Below the pieces are notes generated by a model. The model saw nothing but the letters and a program-made list of their open reading frames with translations, did not search any database and had not been told where the DNA came from. Shown one piece after another: positions 51,848 to 61,545 of a stretch of 64,000 bases of DNA. Origin of the DNA: Ancrocorticia sp047602305 (GTDB lineage Bacteria; Actinomycetota; Actinomycetes; Actinomycetales; Actinomycetaceae). The stretch covers positions 930,001 to 994,000 of the forward strand of contig JASGHO010000001.1 of the NCBI GenBank assembly GCA_047602305.1. Direction: 5' to 3'. Positions within the stretch are counted from its first letter, which is position 1; each line of letters begins with the position of its first letter. The position numbers and the translations under genes are program-made.

Positions 51848-51899
51848 AGCAGCGAAATATGCATCGCTGGCGGTGGTCACCCCGCTCGCGCCCGGTTCT

Positions 51900-51931
51900 T
51901 CTAGCGTTCTGTTCTTCTAACGTTCTGTTCT
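51900..51931. repeat. 16-bp tandem duplication
   Basis: TCTAGCGTTCTGTTCT at 51900-51915 is followed at once by TCTAACGTTCTGTTCT (51916-51931), one mismatch. It lies immediately 3' of the transporter gene. Confidence 0.8.
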
Positions 51932-51934
51932 TTC

Positions 51935-52909
51935 CTAGCGCCCTGAACTCCCCGCGGGAATGACCCGTGGCACCAGCCTGACGAAGATCACCATAACCAC
52001 AAGTTCCACAAGCGTCTGAGTGACCACCACCAGCGGCGCCAACCCGTACTCCTCCGGCAATGAGAGCACCAGCGGCAACACCACGAGAGAGTTCCGCGTG
52101 ACCCCGGAAAACACCACAGCCCGTTGGCCGGGCACATCAAGACCGCCCCAGGCGCTCGCCGCCTTTCCAACGATCAACATGATCACCGCAAAGAGAATGT
52201 AGACGGGAACGACTGCAATCAGCGCGCCGAGTTCATGACTTACTCCCGCCACCTGCGACGCGACGACAACAGCCAGGGTCACCATCATGAGTGGCACCAT
52301 CAGCGCCGCTACCACGTCGGCAATAGTTCGGCCCAACGAGGTTCGCACCGCGGCCAGCTGGGTGAGAATCGCGAGCGCCAAAGGCACCACGATGAGGACC
52401 ACAAAAGCCTCAACGAATGGCCCGAGATCAACGGCCGCCACCACGTCTGCGCCCACCATCAGCCAGAGGTAGAGCGGGAGCAGCAACATCTGTAGTGCCA
52501 TGAGCAGCGGTGAGGAAGCAAGGAGCCGGTCGTTGGCCCCGCCTGCAATCCCGGTGAATACCATGACGTAGTCGACGCACGGAGTCAGAAGAACAAAGAG
52601 AGCCGGAACTAGCAGCACATGGTCGTGGGCGATGACACGCGTCAGCGCGAACACCACGGCTGGAACAATGAGGAAGTTGACGCCAAGAATCGTCAGAAGA
52701 AAACGCCAGTCGCGCAACGCCTGCCCCATCCTCGCGAACGGGACTCCAAGGAACGTGGCGTAGAGCAGCGCCCCCAACACCAGGTTGATCGTCCGTTCAG
52801 CAATCGGCGCGACGTGGGGCGCCGCAAGACCAACCGCCGCTCCCACCACGAGCGCAGCCAAATACAGGGGTATCTGCAACCGCTCCATCCACTGAACGGC
52901 TCTTTGCAT
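51935..52909 (-). CDS. Arsenite/bile-acid:sodium symporter-type transporter
   Basis: 324 residues from ATG 52909, which follows GAGGGGACAG; earlier in-frame codons lack such a site. Ten hydrophobic spans. The segment LFVLLTPCVDYVMVFTGIAGGANDRLLASSPLLMALQML matches the BASS/ACR3 superfamily, where a Cys in this helix is catalytic for arsenite export. Actinobacterial relatives are usually called arsenic resistance proteins. The neighbouring ArsR-like regulator fits, although that one may mainly serve the divergent MFS gene. Confidence 0.8.
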   Translation of the reverse strand: MQRAVQWMERLQIPLYLAALVVGAAVGLAAPHVAPIAERTINLVLGALLYATFLGVPFARMGQALRDWRFLLTILGVNFLIVPAVVFALTRVIAHDHVLLVPALFVLLTPCVDYVMVFTGIAGGANDRLLASSPLLMALQMLLLPLYLWLMVGADVVAAVDLGPFVEAFVVLIVVPLALAILTQLAAVRTSLGRTIADVVAALMVPLMMVTLAVVVASQVAGVSHELGALIAVVPVYILFAVIMLIVGKAASAWGGLDVPGQRAVVFSGVTRNSLVVLPLVLSLPEEYGLAPLVVVTQTLVELVVMVIFVRLVPRVIPAGSSGR

Positions 52910-52948
52910 CTGTCCCCTCATTCCATTCACACGGCATCGACACACGAG

Positions 52949-53575
52949 TTACAGCGTGTCATCGGCCGCGACGATGTCGATTCGCCACAGCCGCACGTCG
53001 TCGTCGGTCGGATCATTCGCTTCACTTGCAGCTCTCAAGGTCTCCATAAACTGTTGTGCGGCCGTCTCCAGTTGCTCTTCGGAGAGGCGAAGAGATGTCT
53101 GCATGAAGGTGCCATGGTTGCCAATGGATTCCCCTTCTTTCATGTAGCGGGTCGCCATGGCCACCACTTTACGAAGCAACTCCTGATGATCCTCCACGAG
53201 CGAGCCAATCAACGCGTTCGCCAAAACCTGATCGTCCTCCGCAAGCCCGGGGGTGGCAAGATCAAGCTGCCCTTTGCCTGGCTTCCACACGCGATCACGC
53301 CGGTCGCGGGCTCGTTCGGGGTCCTCCTCGATCATTCCCGCCTCGGCGAGCACTCGCAGGTGAAAACTCACCTTGTTACTGGGCAGACCGAGAGCCTCGC
53401 CGATATCCGTAGCTCGGGCGTGCCGCCTCGCCGTGAGAACATGAAGAATATCGCGACGAATCGGATTGGAGAGTGCCTTGAGCTTCGCCGTCGTAACGGG
53501 GGCCGATTCAGGCCTTCCCGAATCCTCGCCAGCTTGTTCCGCTGCGGCCATAGCCTCTTCCTCCGATATCCCCAT
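52949..53575 (-). CDS. ArsR-like winged-helix regulator
   Basis: 208 residues. The N-terminal 30 residues are acidic. A winged helix follows: TTAKLKALSNPIRRDILHVLTARRHARATDIGEALGLPSNKVSFHLRVLAEAGMIEE, the HTH_20/ArsR type. A basic RARDRRDRVWKPG link leads to a helical C-terminal domain likely for dimerisation or ligand binding. No metal-binding Cys box is present, so it need not sense arsenic. It is divergent from an MFS gene, with two TTGSSCAA-like sites between the starts, and 39 bases upstream of the symporter gene. Confidence 0.9.
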   Translation of the reverse strand: MGISEEEAMAAAEQAGEDSGRPESAPVTTAKLKALSNPIRRDILHVLTARRHARATDIGEALGLPSNKVSFHLRVLAEAGMIEEDPERARDRRDRVWKPGKGQLDLATPGLAEDDQVLANALIGSLVEDHQELLRKVVAMATRYMKEGESIGNHGTFMQTSLRLSEEQLETAAQQFMETLRAASEANDPTDDDVRLWRIDIVAADDTL

Positions 53576-53626
53576 GACCCCATGCTAATCCAGCCGCTGC
53601 AATTCCCACGAAAGTCACCCAATAAC

Positions 53627-53652
53627 AATTGCCCAATTTTAGTTGCGCAATT
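53627..53652. promoter_or_regulatory. Putative operator pair in the regulator-MFS intergenic region
   Basis: AATTGCCCAATT (53627-53638) and TTGCGCAA with AT flanks (53643-53650) are two near-identical palindromes 14 bases apart, centred in the 103-base divergent gap. Confidence 0.65.
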
Positions 53653-53678
53653 TTATTTGGAGAACTAGGGTTGTTCTC

Positions 53679-55064
53679 ATGAACGACACCCCGGTTGACG
53701 AGCCCAACCTCCCCGCCAAGCCCCCTCGCCTGCGGGCCCAGCGTCGCTACGTCATCTGGCTGATCTCGGACACGAGCAAGGGCCTCGCCGCCACACTCTT
53801 CAGCTTTGCGCTCCCCCTCATCACCCTCTTCGTCACCAATGACCCCACAAAAGCCGGCATCCTCGGCGGCGTTGGAATGGGCATCAACATCCTCACCGTT
53901 CTCCTGGGCGGAGTCATCGCCGACCGCTACCCTCGCATCCGCATGATGATTCTCGGTGGGGCACTTGGAACGGTTGTCTCGCTCGTATTTACGGCCCTGG
54001 CCTGGATGGATACCCTCGCCTTCCCGGTCCTCCTAACTTTCGAGATACTGCTCGCCCTGCGTTCCGGACTTTTCAATATCGCCGGAGAAGCAGCACTCAA
54101 GGAAATCGTCCCACCCGAGCTGATGGGCACCGCACAGGCCGCCAACCAGGGCCGCGACGCCGCACTTCAACTCGCCGGCGGCCCGCTCGGCGGCGCACTT
54201 CTCGCCGTGGGTTCCTGGCTCGTGGGCGCCGTCATGACACTTTCCCACCTTCTCTCGGCCCTGGCTGCTGCGGCCCTGCGTCGTCCAATGAACGACGACG
54301 GCGACCGTCAACTGAAGAACGAGAGTGCGAACCTTGGCGCCGAAACAACGGTGGGCGAGGCCGTCGTCGTCGATACATCCGAAACCAACCTAACCACCCC
54401 TGAAACTGCACCGTCGACCGCGTGGGCCGAGATCCGTGAGGGCTTCGCGTGGCTGCTGTCCCGTCCGGATCTGCGCGGGATTCTCTTTGTTGCCACCCTT
54501 ATTAATCTTGCGTTGAACACCGCCTCGACGACAGTGGTGTACGACTTCCAGCAGGCGGGCTTCTCCACGGTGGCTATCGGAACGTTCTCCTCCGGGCTGG
54601 GTGTGGTGATGCTGGTGGGCGCCGTCGTCGCTCCATTTTTCGTGAATCGCGTGGGGGTCGGCACTCTCGCCATCATCGGGCTACTTCTCATCGCCGGATC
54701 AATGGCCGGAGTGTTTCTCGTACACACACCGCTCACCGTTGCCGCCATGCTGGCGCCGGGTATTCTCCTCATCCCCATCCTCAATTCGGGACTGCTGGGA
54801 TACTTCATGGTGGCGGTGCCCAGCGAACTGCTCGGGCGCGCCAACGCCGCCATCTCATTCGTCTCGATGGGAGCAATGCCGTTGGCGCCCCTCGTCGCAG
54901 GTTTTGGCCTCGTCCATGTGGGGCGGACAAACACGCTGTTCATCGCGGCAGGACTCGCCGTGGTTGCCACCCTTCTCGCGCTCTCCAACCGCGGACTGCG
55001 GGACCTGCCAAGGCAGTCCGAGTGGGAGAGCTACGCCGCCCGCTTCGGGACGGCAGAAAAGTAA
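53679..55064 (+). CDS. MFS efflux transporter
   Basis: 461 residues from ATG 53679. Twelve spans in two halves are seen. The motif A equivalent GGVIADRYPRIRMMILGG follows the second span. The central loop (residues about 210-255) is unusually long and acidic (NDDGDRQLKNESANLGAETT). The C-terminal half holds the motif VASELLGRANAAISFVSMG-like PSELLGRANAAISFVSMGAMPLAPLVAG. It resembles macrolide/drug efflux pumps. It is divergent from an ArsR-like regulator that probably controls it. Confidence 0.9.
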   Translation: MNDTPVDEPNLPAKPPRLRAQRRYVIWLISDTSKGLAATLFSFALPLITLFVTNDPTKAGILGGVGMGINILTVLLGGVIADRYPRIRMMILGGALGTVVSLVFTALAWMDTLAFPVLLTFEILLALRSGLFNIAGEAALKEIVPPELMGTAQAANQGRDAALQLAGGPLGGALLAVGSWLVGAVMTLSHLLSALAAAALRRPMNDDGDRQLKNESANLGAETTVGEAVVVDTSETNLTTPETAPSTAWAEIREGFAWLLSRPDLRGILFVATLINLALNTASTTVVYDFQQAGFSTVAIGTFSSGLGVVMLVGAVVAPFFVNRVGVGTLAIIGLLLIAGSMAGVFLVHTPLTVAAMLAPGILLIPILNSGLLGYFMVAVPSELLGRANAAISFVSMGAMPLAPLVAGFGLVHVGRTNTLFIAAGLAVVATLLALSNRGLRDLPRQSEWESYAARFGTAEK

Positions 55065-55082
55065 ATGGCGAGGTAGTCCCAC

Positions 55083-56879
55083 CTACCCGATCTGGCGGTA
55101 CCACAGAATCGCGGAGAGCAACGCCTTGCCCACCGTGGCATGCAACGCCTGCGGGATCACCACCTGATCAGCTGCCACATCTTCCAGCAACCCAACGCTC
55201 TCCAGCACCATAATGGCGGTGGTCCTTATGGGATTGTCTCCCCCGAAGAGCAGCGGTTCGGTCGCCGGCGCGGGAGCGGCGGCGAGAGCGGGCTGGAAGC
55301 CAATCGAATTCGCCAGAAGCCGCATGGACACACCTGTACCACTGAACTCGGTGGAGCCGATCTCGAAGTACTTGTCGCCGATCAACAGCATCGTAATGAA
55401 AAAGCCGAGAACCGTCTCAAGCTCTCCCAGCTCACGCTCCTCAGGATTGGACCATAACGCGGCATCCTTACCCGGAATGAAGCGGGTGCTCGTGGAATCG
55501 AGAATGCCAGAGAATCGGAGCGACTCGAACCAGGCCCACAGCTCAGGGACATCATCCATGGACCGCGCATAATGCACCGTGCTGTCCAGATCAACAGTTG
55601 GATATTTGTTGACGCCCTCGGCCTCGATGCCAATCATCGCGGCGACCGGACCAATATCGGCCCGGCGAAGCCCTCCGGTGCCGGTGGTCTTCGGCTTCGT
55701 TTCCAGCCAGGCGAGCAGTTGCGGAATTCCAGCCAGCAGCGGCGATGCCAAGAGCGCCGCCTTACGCTCCTGCGGAGTCGCTACAGCTTCCAAGCGTTCC
55801 ATGGCTTCAACTTCACCTTCGAAGGTGGACGCCGAAGAGCTCAATGCGATCTCCACCAGGTCATGCGCCTCATCCCAGATGGTCGGATCTTCGGCCATGG
55901 CGATTCGGAAATGCAGGTAGTCATCCAGAAGCATGAGCAAATCGAGGAGCGCTGCTTCATCGTCACCCACGAGGTCCGTGAGAGCCTCAATCAGCTGGCC
56001 AACGGTTTCCGGGTCATGAGGATCGATGCCCACACTGCGCGCAAGAATAAAGAGAAGAGTTGCTCCGGCGGACCACTCAGGTTCCTCTTCCTGAAGCGGA
56101 TTGGCATCGTGACCTTCAAGCTCAAGCTGTTCACGAGAAAGCTCCATCCACGCCTCAAATTCGAGCGCGAACTGCTCGTCGAGTTTGACGAAGGAAATGG
56201 CAAAGCTCATCCGCATGTCGCGCGGGATATCGAGACGCTCCAGCGTTTGCGTGGCCGAAAGAGACCATTGGCGGGCGAGCGCATTGATCACGCCGGCATA
56301 TGCCAGCACAGTGCCGTGAATCACCGCGAGACCGTTGTATTCCAGAATCAACTCGTCGATACCAGCGAAAGCCTTTCCACGGCGAGCACGCCGGAGAATG
56401 TCCTTGGCAGCCTTGGTAGCGCGCCAATCCCAGCGGGGTAACTTCGCCGAAGTAAATGCCTTGCGGAACTCCGGCTGCATCCCCAACGTATCCAACTGGC
56501 CAAGACCGGCGCCAATAACGTGAGACACTGCGGGCCAGTCCCCTGTCGGCTCCGGTCGGACAGAATCGATGATGAGACCCGCGAGTCCGGTATCTCCTTC
56601 ACCGATGGCCTCGGCGCACTCGCCCAGCACTTCGAGAGCGCCAGCAAGATCATCTCCGGTTGGGGTGAACAGCTCCAGGTTGTAGCGCTCCGTGGCATTG
56701 GCCAACGCCGCATTAACCTCATCCAGGTTCGAACCGTCCCAAGTATCGAGGTCAATACCTTCGGCGGCGAGAAGCGGCCCCAGCTCCTCCATGAGCCCAG
56801 CAGCCATCCCGGGCTTGTGTACCACGCCCATCTGCTCGAACATTGCGCGGACTTCTTCATCATCAAACGGAGATTCCAT
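55083..56879 (-). CDS. Large acidic protein of unknown function
   Basis: 598 residues, no signal peptide, no membrane span, almost no Cys, and many Glu/Asp/Leu helices. It starts MESPFDDEEVRAMFEQMGV and includes DLLMLLDDYLHFRIAM, ALLASPLLAGIPQLLAWLETKPKTTGTGGLRRADI and FGFFITMLLIGDKYF-like VLGFFITMLLIGDKYFEIG. I recognise no domain. Codon use and GC content match the neighbours, so it is native. It converges on the MFS gene. Nothing in the context tells its job. Confidence 0.85.
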   Translation of the reverse strand: MESPFDDEEVRAMFEQMGVVHKPGMAAGLMEELGPLLAAEGIDLDTWDGSNLDEVNAALANATERYNLELFTPTGDDLAGALEVLGECAEAIGEGDTGLAGLIIDSVRPEPTGDWPAVSHVIGAGLGQLDTLGMQPEFRKAFTSAKLPRWDWRATKAAKDILRRARRGKAFAGIDELILEYNGLAVIHGTVLAYAGVINALARQWSLSATQTLERLDIPRDMRMSFAISFVKLDEQFALEFEAWMELSREQLELEGHDANPLQEEEPEWSAGATLLFILARSVGIDPHDPETVGQLIEALTDLVGDDEAALLDLLMLLDDYLHFRIAMAEDPTIWDEAHDLVEIALSSSASTFEGEVEAMERLEAVATPQERKAALLASPLLAGIPQLLAWLETKPKTTGTGGLRRADIGPVAAMIGIEAEGVNKYPTVDLDSTVHYARSMDDVPELWAWFESLRFSGILDSTSTRFIPGKDAALWSNPEERELGELETVLGFFITMLLIGDKYFEIGSTEFSGTGVSMRLLANSIGFQPALAAAPAPATEPLLFGGDNPIRTTAIMVLESVGLLEDVAADQVVIPQALHATVGKALLSAILWYRQIG

Positions 56880-57065
56880 ACCTGAACTCTACGCGGGCTA
56901 GCCGGACGATTCCGAAATTCTCCACAGCCTGATGAAAATCCGGTACACATGGCTGTGGATATTTCCGCTATGCGTGGTCACCAGCATCATCGACGTCACC
57001 AACGTTCGGTTCTTACGAAACGCTTAGTCCGATCGATATCAGTGGCATACGGAACACGGAAATTA

Positions 57066-57102
57066 TTGGTCTGACCAACTGGTCCCAACATGGTCAGACC
57101 AA
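57066..57102 (+). promoter_or_regulatory. Double FadR/LldR-type GntR operator upstream of aspA
   Basis: TGGTCTGACCA (57067-57077) and TGGTCAGACCA (57091-57101) are each 11-bp palindromes of the TGGTnnnACCA class bound by FadR-subfamily GntR regulators. The centres are 24 bases apart. A TTATCAT box follows. The 56880-57184 interval otherwise holds no gene, and no FadR-type regulator is encoded in the window. Confidence 0.75.
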
Positions 57103-57184
57103 AATGGGTTATCATGAAGGCACGTGATTCACGAATCTTGAACAGCCGTCGTCGTTATCTGACGGCGCGAGAAAGGCAACTACG

Positions 57185-58633
57185 TTGAAAACCCGGATCG
57201 AAGAAGATCTGCTGGGAGCCAAAGCGGTTCCCGCCAATGCCTACTACGGCATCCACACTGTACGAGCCATCGAAAACTTCCAAATCTCGGGGACGAAGGT
57301 TTCCGACGTTCCCGAGTTTGTTCGCGGAATGGTCATGGTCAAGAAGGCATCCGCACTCGCCAATAAGGAGGTACGAGTACTCCAGCACGATATTGCGGAC
57401 GCCATCGTGCGTGCCTGCGACGTCATCCTTGACGAGGGCCGTTGCATGGACCAGTTCCCCGTGGACGTCTTCCAAGGCGGAGCCGGAACATCCACAAACA
57501 TGAACACCAACGAAGTGGTGGCCAACCTCGCGCTCGAACTCGCCGGATTCGAGAAGGGCCGCTACGACCTCATCAATCCCAACGACCATGTCAATAAGTC
57601 CCAGTCCACCAATGACGCCTACCCCACGGGCTTCCGCCTCGCGGTCTACTTCATGGTGGAGAAGCTCATCGACGCCATCGGCGAACTGGCCGCAGCGTTC
57701 AAGGACAAGGGAGCCGAGTTCGCCTCAGTCCTCAAGATGGGCCGCACCCAGCTCCAAGATGCCGTTCCCATGAGCCTCGGCCAGGAGTTCACCGGGTACG
57801 CCACGAACATCCTCGAAGAAGTTCGCCGTTTGGAGATCGCCCGCGAACTCCTGCTGGAAATCAACCTGGGCGCCACCGCCATCGGCACCGGACTCAATAC
57901 TCCTCCCGGATACCCCGCAATCGCGGCATGGAAACTCTCCAAGGTATGCGGTGTGACCACCACCCCCGCGAATGACCTCGTCGAGGCAACGTATGACAAC
58001 GGCGCCTACATCGCCGTTCACTCCGCTCTCAAGCGCCTGGCAGTCAAACTCTCGAAGATCTGCAACGACCTTCGCCTCCTCTCCTCCGGCCCACGCGCCG
58101 GACTCAACGAGATCAACCTGCCCGAACTCCAGGCTGGATCCTCGATCATGCCCGCCAAGGTGAATCCGGTGATCCCCGAGGTGGTCAACCAGGTCTGCTT
58201 CAAGGTCATGGGTAACGACGTCACCACCACCCTCGCCGCCGAAGCCGGCCAGTTGCAGCTCAACGTCATGGAGCCGGGCCTCGCCCAGTCCATGTTCGAG
58301 TCCATCACCCTCCTCACCAACGCCTGCAACACGTTGCACACCAAGTGCATCACCGGGATCACGGCCAACGTGGAGGTATGCCGGAACAACGTGTTCAACT
58401 CGATCGGCATCATCACCTACTTCAACGAGATCATCGGGCATCATGCTGGCGACAAGGTGGGCAAGGAATGCGCCCGCACCGGCAAGTCCGTCCGCGAGGT
58501 GCTCATCGAGAAGGAACTGATGAGCCCCGAGGATATCGACAAGATCCTCACCACGGACAACTTCCTCAACCCGTCCTACTCCGGCGCCTACTACGACCGC
58601 AGCGACAAGGGGCTGCCCGAGCAATCCGAGTAG
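57185..58633 (+). CDS. aspA: Aspartate ammonia-lyase
   Basis: 482 residues from TTG 57185. It interconverts aspartate with fumarate and ammonia. The start KTRIEEDLLGAKAVPANAYYGIHTVRAIENF, GAGTSTNMNTNEV, the catalytic-serine loop GSSIMPAKVNPVIPE and NQVCFKVMGNDV are diagnostic of aspartase rather than fumarase. Two FadR-type operators upstream suggest control by a carbon- or C4-acid-sensing GntR regulator. Confidence 0.96.
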   Translation: MKTRIEEDLLGAKAVPANAYYGIHTVRAIENFQISGTKVSDVPEFVRGMVMVKKASALANKEVRVLQHDIADAIVRACDVILDEGRCMDQFPVDVFQGGAGTSTNMNTNEVVANLALELAGFEKGRYDLINPNDHVNKSQSTNDAYPTGFRLAVYFMVEKLIDAIGELAAAFKDKGAEFASVLKMGRTQLQDAVPMSLGQEFTGYATNILEEVRRLEIARELLLEINLGATAIGTGLNTPPGYPAIAAWKLSKVCGVTTTPANDLVEATYDNGAYIAVHSALKRLAVKLSKICNDLRLLSSGPRAGLNEINLPELQAGSSIMPAKVNPVIPEVVNQVCFKVMGNDVTTTLAAEAGQLQLNVMEPGLAQSMFESITLLTNACNTLHTKCITGITANVEVCRNNVFNSIGIITYFNEIIGHHAGDKVGKECARTGKSVREVLIEKELMSPEDIDKILTTDNFLNPSYSGAYYDRSDKGLPEQSE

Positions 58634-58694
58634 CAAAAGCTGTCGGTGTCCGCTGGTAGGTTAAAACCATAACAACCAGTGAGGGGAACGGCGC

Positions 58695-59366
58695 ATGGGA
58701 TTCTTTGACTTCTTGAAACGGAACAAGAACATATCGGAGTTTCCCGTTGCGGCGCCCGCTGCGGCGTCGTTCCCTTCACCCACCTCCAGTCAGGCTCCGG
58801 GTGGTTCACAACAGGTGCCGGACACGGTTAACCCTGCGCTATCCGAGTCTCCACTGGTGGCGATGGCTCGTATCGTCACCGGAGACGATCACGTTGTGGT
58901 GGACGAACTCAAATTGTTCCTTGAGGATGAGCAAGCTTTCGCAGCAGCACATCCGGCGTGGTACGAGCGTTTCACCGACGATGACTGGACAGATTCCGAA
59001 ACCGAGAGGCAACACTTCGCCTTCACTCGGTGGCTTATTAGCAACCACGAGGAAGTCTTGAACTACGGCGCCCACATGGACCGTAAGGAGCAACCCGACA
59101 TCCTGCTATGGGACCTCCAGGACGTCGCTGACAAGCTCGGTTTTCCGCTCCGCCTACGCGAGCTTCCCATCAGTGACGATAACGGACTCCATTGGGAAGA
59201 ACAGCTGAAGATCGTCAACAGGTACGTTTCCGAGCAGGGATACGAACTCGTTCCGCTCTACGATCAGGGGGAAGGCTTCTACCTTTTCCTCACCCGCAAA
59301 GGCGGATTCGAGGCGCTGTACAAGCTCGGACGCGAAGTTGGTTTCAACTTCGTCTACTCATTCTGA
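58695..59366 (+). CDS. Hypothetical protein, DUF6630-like
   Basis: 223 residues from ATG 58695 (GAGGGGAACGG upstream). The first 50 residues are Pro/Ser/Ala-rich and disordered-looking after a short basic start (FFDFLKRNKN). The folded part runs from about residue 50: WYERFTDDDWTDSETERQHFAFTRWL, then a C-terminal strand pair YELVPLYDQGEGFYLFLTRKGGFEALYKLGREVGF. It resembles what I recall of DUF6630, but the match is tentative. 61 bases separate it from aspA. Confidence 0.75.
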   Translation: MGFFDFLKRNKNISEFPVAAPAAASFPSPTSSQAPGGSQQVPDTVNPALSESPLVAMARIVTGDDHVVVDELKLFLEDEQAFAAAHPAWYERFTDDDWTDSETERQHFAFTRWLISNHEEVLNYGAHMDRKEQPDILLWDLQDVADKLGFPLRLRELPISDDNGLHWEEQLKIVNRYVSEQGYELVPLYDQGEGFYLFLTRKGGFEALYKLGREVGFNFVYSF

Positions 59367-59490
59367 GAAGCGGCACTACGTGAGCCGATCCCTGCCTCTC
59401 CATTCTGCCGCCTCATTCTGCAACGTAGCACCTCACCGTCATGAAAAACTTGATCAGTAGGTCTACGTGCGAAGACAGAAAGGCGGGTTT

Positions 59491-60291
59491 GTGTTGAAGT
59501 ACCTGGCAATGATCGATGTCGATGGAACCCTCATGCATCGAGATACGTGGAATCCTGGCGCTCGCGAGTTGCTCGCGTACCTGAGCAGTAGAGGGTTCGA
59601 GATCGCCCTGTGCTCCGGTCGCCCCACCGGCAGTCTCATCACGCTCACCCGCGACATGCCCGAGGTCTCGTTTATCGCCAGCAACAGCGGCGCTTCGGTT
59701 CTCGCACGGGAATCTGGCGACGGCGACGCAGCCTGGGAAGTTCTCGGCCATCGGACCGTGGATCCCCATCTCGTTGAAAAGGCTGTGGCGGTGGCCGACG
59801 ATGCCGGAATCGAAACCTGGGTATACAACGAACGTGAGTGGCTGGTACGAGAAGTGACGGACCGGGTACGTGACGAGGAATCGTTCGTGGGGGATGTCGC
59901 CGTCGTCGATCCGGTGATCGGACGCGAGGATATCGGCAAAGTACTGTTTCTTGTCGCGGGACGGGGTCACGCAGAGACTCTTCGCGCTATGGACGAGTGG
60001 GAGGGAGTCGGATTCGTGATGTCCGGCAGCACGTACGCCGATCTCGTCCCCGAGGTGGCCACACAAACCAAGGGTGGCGATCTCTTCCTTCGGCATCTCG
60101 GGATTGGTTGGGGCGACGTGTTGGCGATCGGCGATGGTCAAAATGACCTCGGAATGCTGACGAAGGCGGGACGTGCTATCGGGGTCGCACCGATGGGCCC
60201 AGAACTGTTGGAGGGTGCGGGATCAGAGCAGCACCGCGCGCTCGCAACTGACACTGCGGATGCGCTGAGAATCCTGCGCGAGTGGGTCTAG
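59491..60291 (+). CDS. HAD-superfamily hydrolase, Cof type
   Basis: 266 residues from GTG 59491; GTG 59467 is an in-frame alternative. The nucleophile motif is MIDVDGTLMHRD. Motif II is ALCSGRPTG, and the C2B cap contains SFIASNSGASVLARESG. The final motif is GDVLAIGDGQNDLGMLTKAGRAIGVAPM. This is the Cof/phosphatase subtype acting on small phosphorylated metabolites. It converges on the DsbA-like gene with 12 bases between the stops. Confidence 0.92.
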   Translation: MLKYLAMIDVDGTLMHRDTWNPGARELLAYLSSRGFEIALCSGRPTGSLITLTRDMPEVSFIASNSGASVLARESGDGDAAWEVLGHRTVDPHLVEKAVAVADDAGIETWVYNEREWLVREVTDRVRDEESFVGDVAVVDPVIGREDIGKVLFLVAGRGHAETLRAMDEWEGVGFVMSGSTYADLVPEVATQTKGGDLFLRHLGIGWGDVLAIGDGQNDLGMLTKAGRAIGVAPMGPELLEGAGSEQHRALATDTADALRILREWV

Positions 60292-60303
60292 AAGCGCTGC
60301 CCA

Positions 60304-61176
60304 CTACTCTGCCGCAGTGAATGCCGCCGCAGCATCCTTGACGGCCTGCTCAAACACCCCGGCTTTACGCCAATCGTAGGTGTAGGGATCCAACGTCGTG
60401 CCGTTGAGCACGATAGTGGGAGTCGCAAGCCTTCCGAGATCCTCGGCAGCCATGTTGGTGTTGTTCGCAATGGAATCCTGCGGTGCTCCGCCTTCACCGA
60501 TCACCTTGGCAACATCTTCATTCACACCGGCCTGGCGAGCGACATCCGCAAGTTCAGCATCGGTGAGTCCGGGCGTGTTCTCCTTTGGCTGGGAGGTGAA
60601 CAAAGCAGTGTTGAACGCCAGGAAGTGTTCGGGATCGTTGTCTGCCACGTAGAGCGAGGCCGCTGCGGAGCGGGTCGAGTAGTTGGTGCCCTGCGAAACT
60701 CCGTCAAGCATTCCCAGCGAGTGCAGGTCCAAGATGATCTGGCCGGACTGCACCATCGATTCAATCGCTCTGCTGTTGACCTGCTCAAAGAGTCCACAAG
60801 CGGGGCACATGTAATCCGTGTAGATACTGACGACCACCGTGGTGTCGCTGGCCAGCGCCTGAATGGACTCGGTTGTCCACTGCTCCTGGCCATCTGGCGG
60901 CGGAAGAATTCCGCTGGCCCCCACAACGATCCCGCCACGCTCGCTGAGAATGCCAGCCGACGTTGCTTGACCAGTGGCGCTACCCGCCTCCTCGTCATCC
61001 TTCGAGTTTCCCAACATAAACGCGGCAACGATTCCAATGACAAGAACTAGAACTGCAACAAGCACGAGGATGATCTTGCGACGACGACGCTTCGTCTCTT
61101 CCGCTTCTGCCTGCGCGCGCAGGGCCCGCGCCTTCAGCTCAAGCCGTTCGTTGTTCGACTGACGATTGGAACTCAT
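60304..61176 (-). CDS. DsbA-family thiol oxidoreductase, membrane-anchored
   Basis: 290 residues. A basic, coiled N-terminus (RLELKARALRAQAEAEETKRRRRK) precedes one membrane span (IILVLVAVLVLVIGIVAAFML, residues 35-55), so the domain faces outside. The thioredoxin fold holds Cys124-Pro-Ala-Cys127 in DYMCPACGLFEQ and the cis-Pro loop LATPTIVLNG. Such proteins form disulfides in exported actinobacterial proteins. AGGATCTGCC precedes the ATG at 61176. Confidence 0.95.
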   Translation of the reverse strand: MSSNRQSNNERLELKARALRAQAEAEETKRRRRKIILVLVAVLVLVIGIVAAFMLGNSKDDEEAGSATGQATSAGILSERGGIVVGASGILPPPDGQEQWTTESIQALASDTTVVVSIYTDYMCPACGLFEQVNSRAIESMVQSGQIILDLHSLGMLDGVSQGTNYSTRSAAASLYVADNDPEHFLAFNTALFTSQPKENTPGLTDAELADVARQAGVNEDVAKVIGEGGAPQDSIANNTNMAAEDLGRLATPTIVLNGTTLDPYTYDWRKAGVFEQAVKDAAAAFTAAE

Positions 61177-61545
61177 GGCAGATCCTCATTTATTGCAAGC
61201 GACTGGGCCAGGACGAGATGAACCAAACCGTCCATCGCAAAGGTTATTACAACGAGGATGCCCGTGGACAGCATTTGCTGCATTTTAACCAAATGTCACA
61301 TGCCCAAAATCACCCAGAGGAGACAACTGCAACGCATCCATACGGGCAATTACATAGGTTGGCCCAAGCACAGCTATCGCGGCAAGCGATGGCGACTCAG
61401 GCACACGGAAGCCATCTCAACAAAATCTAACACCTGACTAATTAATTATCTTATGATTACATTTAATAGTCGGGGTGAAATAACTCTGGTCACCACGAGA
61501 ACATCACCTACTTTCCTCCAATACACCTACCTCAGGGAATTACCA
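61177..61545. other. AT-richer intergenic region without a confident gene
   Basis: 369 bases between divergent genes. A 70-codon frame at 61218-61430 has a His/Gln-rich, non-protein-like translation. Around 61440-61470 an AT-rich block (TAATTAATTATCTTATGATT) may be the promoter of the downstream gene. Confidence 0.6.

Noticed and set aside
61218..61430. 70-codon plus-strand frame upstream of the DUF4230-like gene
   Set aside because: The His/Gln-rich translation has no hydrophobic core pattern and no ribosome site.
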